A DNA stretch of 64,000 nucleotides from Charina bottae (Eukaryota; Chordata; Lepidosauria; Squamata; Charinaidae). Location: contig JALMGJ010000003.1 in the NCBI GenBank assembly GCA_023362775.1, positions 74,122,855 to 74,186,854 on the forward strand, in the 5' to 3' direction. The notes beneath the pieces were generated by a model. That model saw only the letters and a program-made list of their open reading frames with translations. It made no database searches and was not told where the DNA came from. A program made the position numbers and the translations under genes. This document shows positions 60,457 to 64,000 of the stretch, piece after piece (the first letter of the stretch is position 1; each line of letters starts with the position of its first letter).

Positions 60457-60698
60457 CAAGGGTGGGGAACCTTTTTTCTGCCAAGGGCCATTTGGATATT
60501 TATAACATCATTCGCGGACCAGGGGGCGGGGTTTGTGGGCGGGAGCCAATCGCGTGAAAGGAGGCAGGGTTTGCGGGTGGGAGCCAATCATGCTGAAGGG
60601 GGCGGGGTTTGCGGGTGGGAGCCAATCGAGCGGCAGAGCCAGACCAAATGATTTCGCCGGCCTTATACGGCCCGCGGGCTGGACGTTCCCCATCCCTG
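60457..60698. mobile_element. Non-autonomous hAT transposon E with 38-bp CCAAT/GC-box array (TSD CTTTACTG)
   Basis: Termini caagggtggggaacc and inverse cagggatggggaacg; octamer ctttactg exact at 60449-60456 and 60699-60706. Three 38-bp units with CCAAT at 60546, 60584 and 60622, each next to a ggcggggtttg GC box. 242 bases, no coding capacity. Confidence 0.93.
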
Positions 60699-61489
60699 CT
60701 TTACTGGGTTGTTGTGAGGATAAGGGAGTGGGGAACAGGTGAGCACTTTCAACTTTTTTGCAGAGGATAAGATAAAACTATAATAAATAGCAGAAGTGCA
60801 TCTGGAAATGTAAGAAATGTATTTGTGTTTTGCTCAATTTTTGCTAATGGAAAATGAGATGACGTTGTTAAAGCATGTGTTGAAAACACTTTATGGGAAG
60901 CCTGGCAAGGATTTAAACATTTGGTCTCTTTTGCAGGTGTCAGTGAAAGTGCAAACTTCTTAGTCTTCTCAAGATATTCCATCAATCTACACTCTAGGCA
61001 CTTAATTAATAATCGTAGTTGCTGTGATTAACATAAAAGGAGGAACCCACTTAACATTCTGTTAACACTATTCTTAGGCAGTAACACTGCAACACATTGA
61101 CAGCTCACGATTCAGAGCAAAAAAACAGCAGGGCAAATGACAGAAACAAATGCTAAAACATGTACAAAATATGGCAAAGCCAGAGGAGAAGTGCTGTGAT
61201 GTCCTCTAGAATCCACATGGCTGGGACACTAAGGCAAAGTGAAGTTGGGTGCTGGCTCTGCCCAAAGCAGAATGACTAAAGCTCATGCCTTATGTTTAGT
61301 CATAGTATTTTTTGTGTGGCTTGGACTTAAAGGGTTATATGAACCCAGACTCTGTAGCTTATAAACCATGGCTTTTGGCTTAGCATGCTATATAAATCCA
61401 GCTTTTGTGGTTTAATCAATAAACCATGATTAAAACATGTCATAGGTTAGCACAGTGTGAAGCCAACATCTAGAAATCATAGGGTCATA

Positions 61490-61557
61490 GGAGTTGGAAA
61501 GCTTCCCTACAGAATGTCAAATATCAACCTTACTCCTCCTACTGAGTCAGAGGGTAT
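61490..61557. mobile_element. Short CR1-like fragment
   Basis: aatcatagggtcataggagt and tggaaagcttccctac match the sauropsid CR1 3' end; cut by the next hAT element. Confidence 0.45.
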
Positions 61558-61565
61558 TAAATGGG

Positions 61566-62012
61566 TAGGCTGACCATACATCCCGTTTTGAACGGGACAG
61601 TCCCATTTTTAAGCATTTTTCAAGCGTCCCATCATGTACTTTGTTTCTGTACTGTAACTACGCCTGGTCTTTGCACAGACCATGATTTTTCTTTCCTCAC
61701 ATCTGTTGATGGAACTCTGCGTATGCTTTGTTTTTTTCCTTTTTGCAATAATGCAACAATCTCAAATTTGTCCCGTTTTTTAAACCCGGCGGGAATGGCA
61801 CAGGAGGAGGATCTGAGCTGGAGCTGCTGATTGGAGGCAGCCCGGAAGAGGAAGCCCTCCCACCTATCAGCGCGCGGCAAAGGAGGGGCAGGGTTTTCAG
61901 GCGGGAGCCAATCACGCGGACCAGGGGGCGGGGACCCCTGTCTTTTTCATGAATACAGAATATTACATAAGTCCCCATCCCGTTTTTGTCTGAAGGAAAT
62001 ATGGTCAGCCTA
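61566..62012. mobile_element. Non-autonomous hAT-like transposon F (TSD TAAATGGG)
   Basis: Termini taggctgaccata and inverse taggctgaccata; octamer taaatggg exact at 61558-61565 and 62013-62020. Subterminal gttttgaacgggacag and a GC-rich centre with one CCAAT (61908) and ggggcgggg box, similar to the module in elements D and E although the termini are unrelated. Confidence 0.9.
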
Positions 62013-62619
62013 TAAATGGGTAACTCTGATGCAATAGGCTTCAGCTGATGAATCAGGAGCCAGTACTCAATTGCAGCTGAGCTAAAGCGGCTTGTATCAG
62101 TGACACTACTATCATAAAAATATAGGATACAAAATTTTGAATTGGGTCCCCAAATGTGAGCCCTAGATTTGAACAGTTATACAGTGGAGAATTTTCTTGG
62201 TTGTTGGGAGCAGAGGAAAGAAGAAATGTTCCATTGTTCAGTACAGATAAAATATTTCAGATTCCATCCTTGGCATTTCCAGTTGAAGCAATCAGGTATC
62301 ACTCTCTCTAAAATATTTCAGAATTGCAACATAAAACAGCTAAAGACACTCAAAAATAAACAACTGCTAGATAATAAAAACTAAAAAGTAAGACTATGAA
62401 TGATTACAAAAGTCCATGGTAGCCTACATACAGAGTTAAAAATCAAAAGGCAGAATAAAAATATATTTGCTGGCACTGAAATGACCAAAAAATAGATATC
62501 TAGCAATTCTCTCTGGGGAGGGAATTCTATCATGAGAAGGTCCATTCCTGAGTGACCACATTAGGCTGGAAGGATAAATGGAGCAGGGCCTCTATTATGA
62601 GTTTAGATCAGAGAAAGAA

Positions 62620-63190
62620 ATTTTATTTATTTATTTATTATTCAAATTTATATGACCATAAAAGGGCATTCTTTCAAAAACTGTGATTCTAAGCCAGTGG
62701 TAGGCAATCTGTGGCCCCAGGGCAGTAGAAAGAACCTGAATCCCCTTTCTGTGAGTCTTATAGCTGATTCATAGCATGCTGTCCAATAGACTAATAATCA
62801 AGTGGCCACACTTTGATTTTATTAAACAATAGGCCCCATAATTGTATTTATAATACCTTTTCACATGTGTGGCTTTATACCACAAAAAAGTAGTTTTTAA
62901 ACTTTTGATTTAAATAATTAATATGGCCACCCATCTCACAACAAGGACTCTTGGTGGCATACAAAGATTAAAACCAACAGTTACGAACAATAATCCATGA
63001 CATCCAAGTTAAACAATACCTCCCAGTCATAAAGCCACATCAACAGCAGAGCTCGCTTAACCTCCAGGCCTGAGTGCCTGGGGAATCAGCCAGGTCTTCA
63101 GAGCCTTACTAAAGGCTAACAGGGTCAGGGCCATCTGGATCTCCAGGGGGATGCAGTTCAAAAGGCTGCAATATTCAGAGTATTCTAGCA
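62620..63190 (-). mobile_element. LINE 3' region (CR1/L2 type), minus strand
   Basis: ttatttatttattattcaaa at the left; cagccaggtcttcagagcc and gggccatctggatctccagg near 63085-63150 are the inverse of the non-coding tail of this LINE group. Confidence 0.6.
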
Positions 63191-63715
63191 AACGTGTTGA
63201 GCCTGATCCCTATTACAAATCAAGAAAACCAGTGTGTTTTTAAATATGCTGAACCATTCATTAACCACAAAACAGTAGAGAACAGCAACTAACATGCAAG
63301 TGAAAGGTGTGTGATATGATGGTACAGCTGTAACAGAGGCTGATTATTTTCCTGACTGTATTTTCTTCCCAAAGGTGACAACTCCTATTAGATTATTTCC
63401 ACCCCTAGAGACAGCCTCATTCTAATTTTACAGACCGACGGCCTTGTTTGTCCAGAGAAGCAGGAAGAGATTGCAATAAGAACATATCCTGTCCAATATT
63501 CATCCCTGTTTTGGATGTTTGAAAAGGAAGTCTTGCTTATAAAGTCTATTCACTTGTTTCCCCCTTTTCTCAGTTTAAATTACAACAATCCCCCTCTGAA
63601 TCAAAGTATCAATAAAATAAATCATTAGCAATAATAAATATACTAATAATAAATTATTATTAATCATAAATTATTTTAAATAATTTAAATAATAAATTTA
63701 AATAATAAATTTATT

Positions 63716-64000
63716 GGGGGCATGGTGGCTCAGCGGGTAAGACACCAGGCTTGTCGATCGGAAGATCGCAAGTTCGGAGGTTCAAATCCCTAGCCCTGCG
63801 TGTGGAGTGAGCTCAAGCACTAGCTCCAGCTCTTGCCAGCCTAGCAATTCGAAAGCATGCAAATGCAAGTAGATTAATAGGTACCACTTCGGTGGGTAGG
63901 TAACAGCGTTCCGCATGCGTCATGCCGGCCACATGACCGTGGAAGCGTCTTCGGAGAACGCTGGCTCATCGGCTAACAAACGGAGATGAGCACCGGCCCC
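63716..64000 (+). mobile_element. tRNA-derived SINE, second family, cut by window end
   Basis: Head gcatggtggctcagcgggta, B box ggaggttcaaatccc, continuing to gagatgagcaccggccc at the last base. Inserted in an AAT-rich stretch (63600-63715). Confidence 0.88.

Noticed and set aside
60457..60698. CpG-rich block as a PIK3C2B promoter
   Set aside because: Exact TIR and TSD show it is a hAT insertion; the same GC-rich units occur in other introns.

Overview
The window is vertebrate nuclear DNA from a squamate reptile, most likely a lizard. The repeat content supports this: tRNA-derived SINEs of the Sauria type, a BovB (RTE) LINE fragment, CR1/L2-type LINEs, L1 pieces, a Ty3/Gypsy relic and many non-autonomous hAT transposons with clean 8-bp target-site duplications (TSDs). 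There are no prokaryotic features. Species cannot be fixed from the sequence.

One host gene spans most of the window on the minus strand: PIK3C2B, the class II phosphatidylinositol 3-kinase C2-beta. I could place 13 coding exons with GT/AG borders and matching phases, from the exon holding the start codon (54780-55786) down to 4681-4792. Together they encode the first 779 residues: the proline-rich N-terminus, the Ras-binding-like domain, the linker and most of the PI3K-type C2 domain. The helical, kinase, PX and C-terminal C2 exons must lie below position 1. The promoter and any non-coding first exon must lie above 64000, so 55787-64000 is read as 5' intron.

A second protein-coding unit sits inside the intron between exons 10 and 11. 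It is an intronless, fully open 158-codon copy of TRAPPC6B (17429-17905, minus), a retrocopy that may still make protein. Its 3' flank is interrupted by a 1.1-kb GC-rich hAT element.

The rest is layered mobile DNA. The most complete element is a 3.9-kb non-LTR retrotransposon (46755-50679, plus) bounded by a 12-bp TSD. It encodes an APE-type endonuclease and a reverse transcriptase, and carries two nonsense codons and one frameshift. The second nonsense codon separates a C-terminal CCHH zinc finger from the reverse transcriptase. A decayed Ty3/Gypsy pol (about 56800-59010) abuts an antisense L1 3' half. A CR1/L2 LINE at 36430-39560 has been hit by an LTR element (now a solo LTR with TSD TATTA) and a SINE (10-bp TSD), and contains an inverted duplication. 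Six hAT-like insertions have 8-bp TSDs (one of the six imperfect). Four of them, with different termini, share CCAAT-box plus GC-box modules, in three cases as 38- or 40-bp tandem arrays. This is the least expected pattern in the window.

Stretches not listed below, mainly 2009-3080, 9130-11570, 12957-14030, 18910-19930, 22620-23870, 24690-25990, 28110-28766, 33420-34700, 41570-43680 and 51080-54530, are AT-rich intronic DNA in which I see no gene or recognisable repeat.
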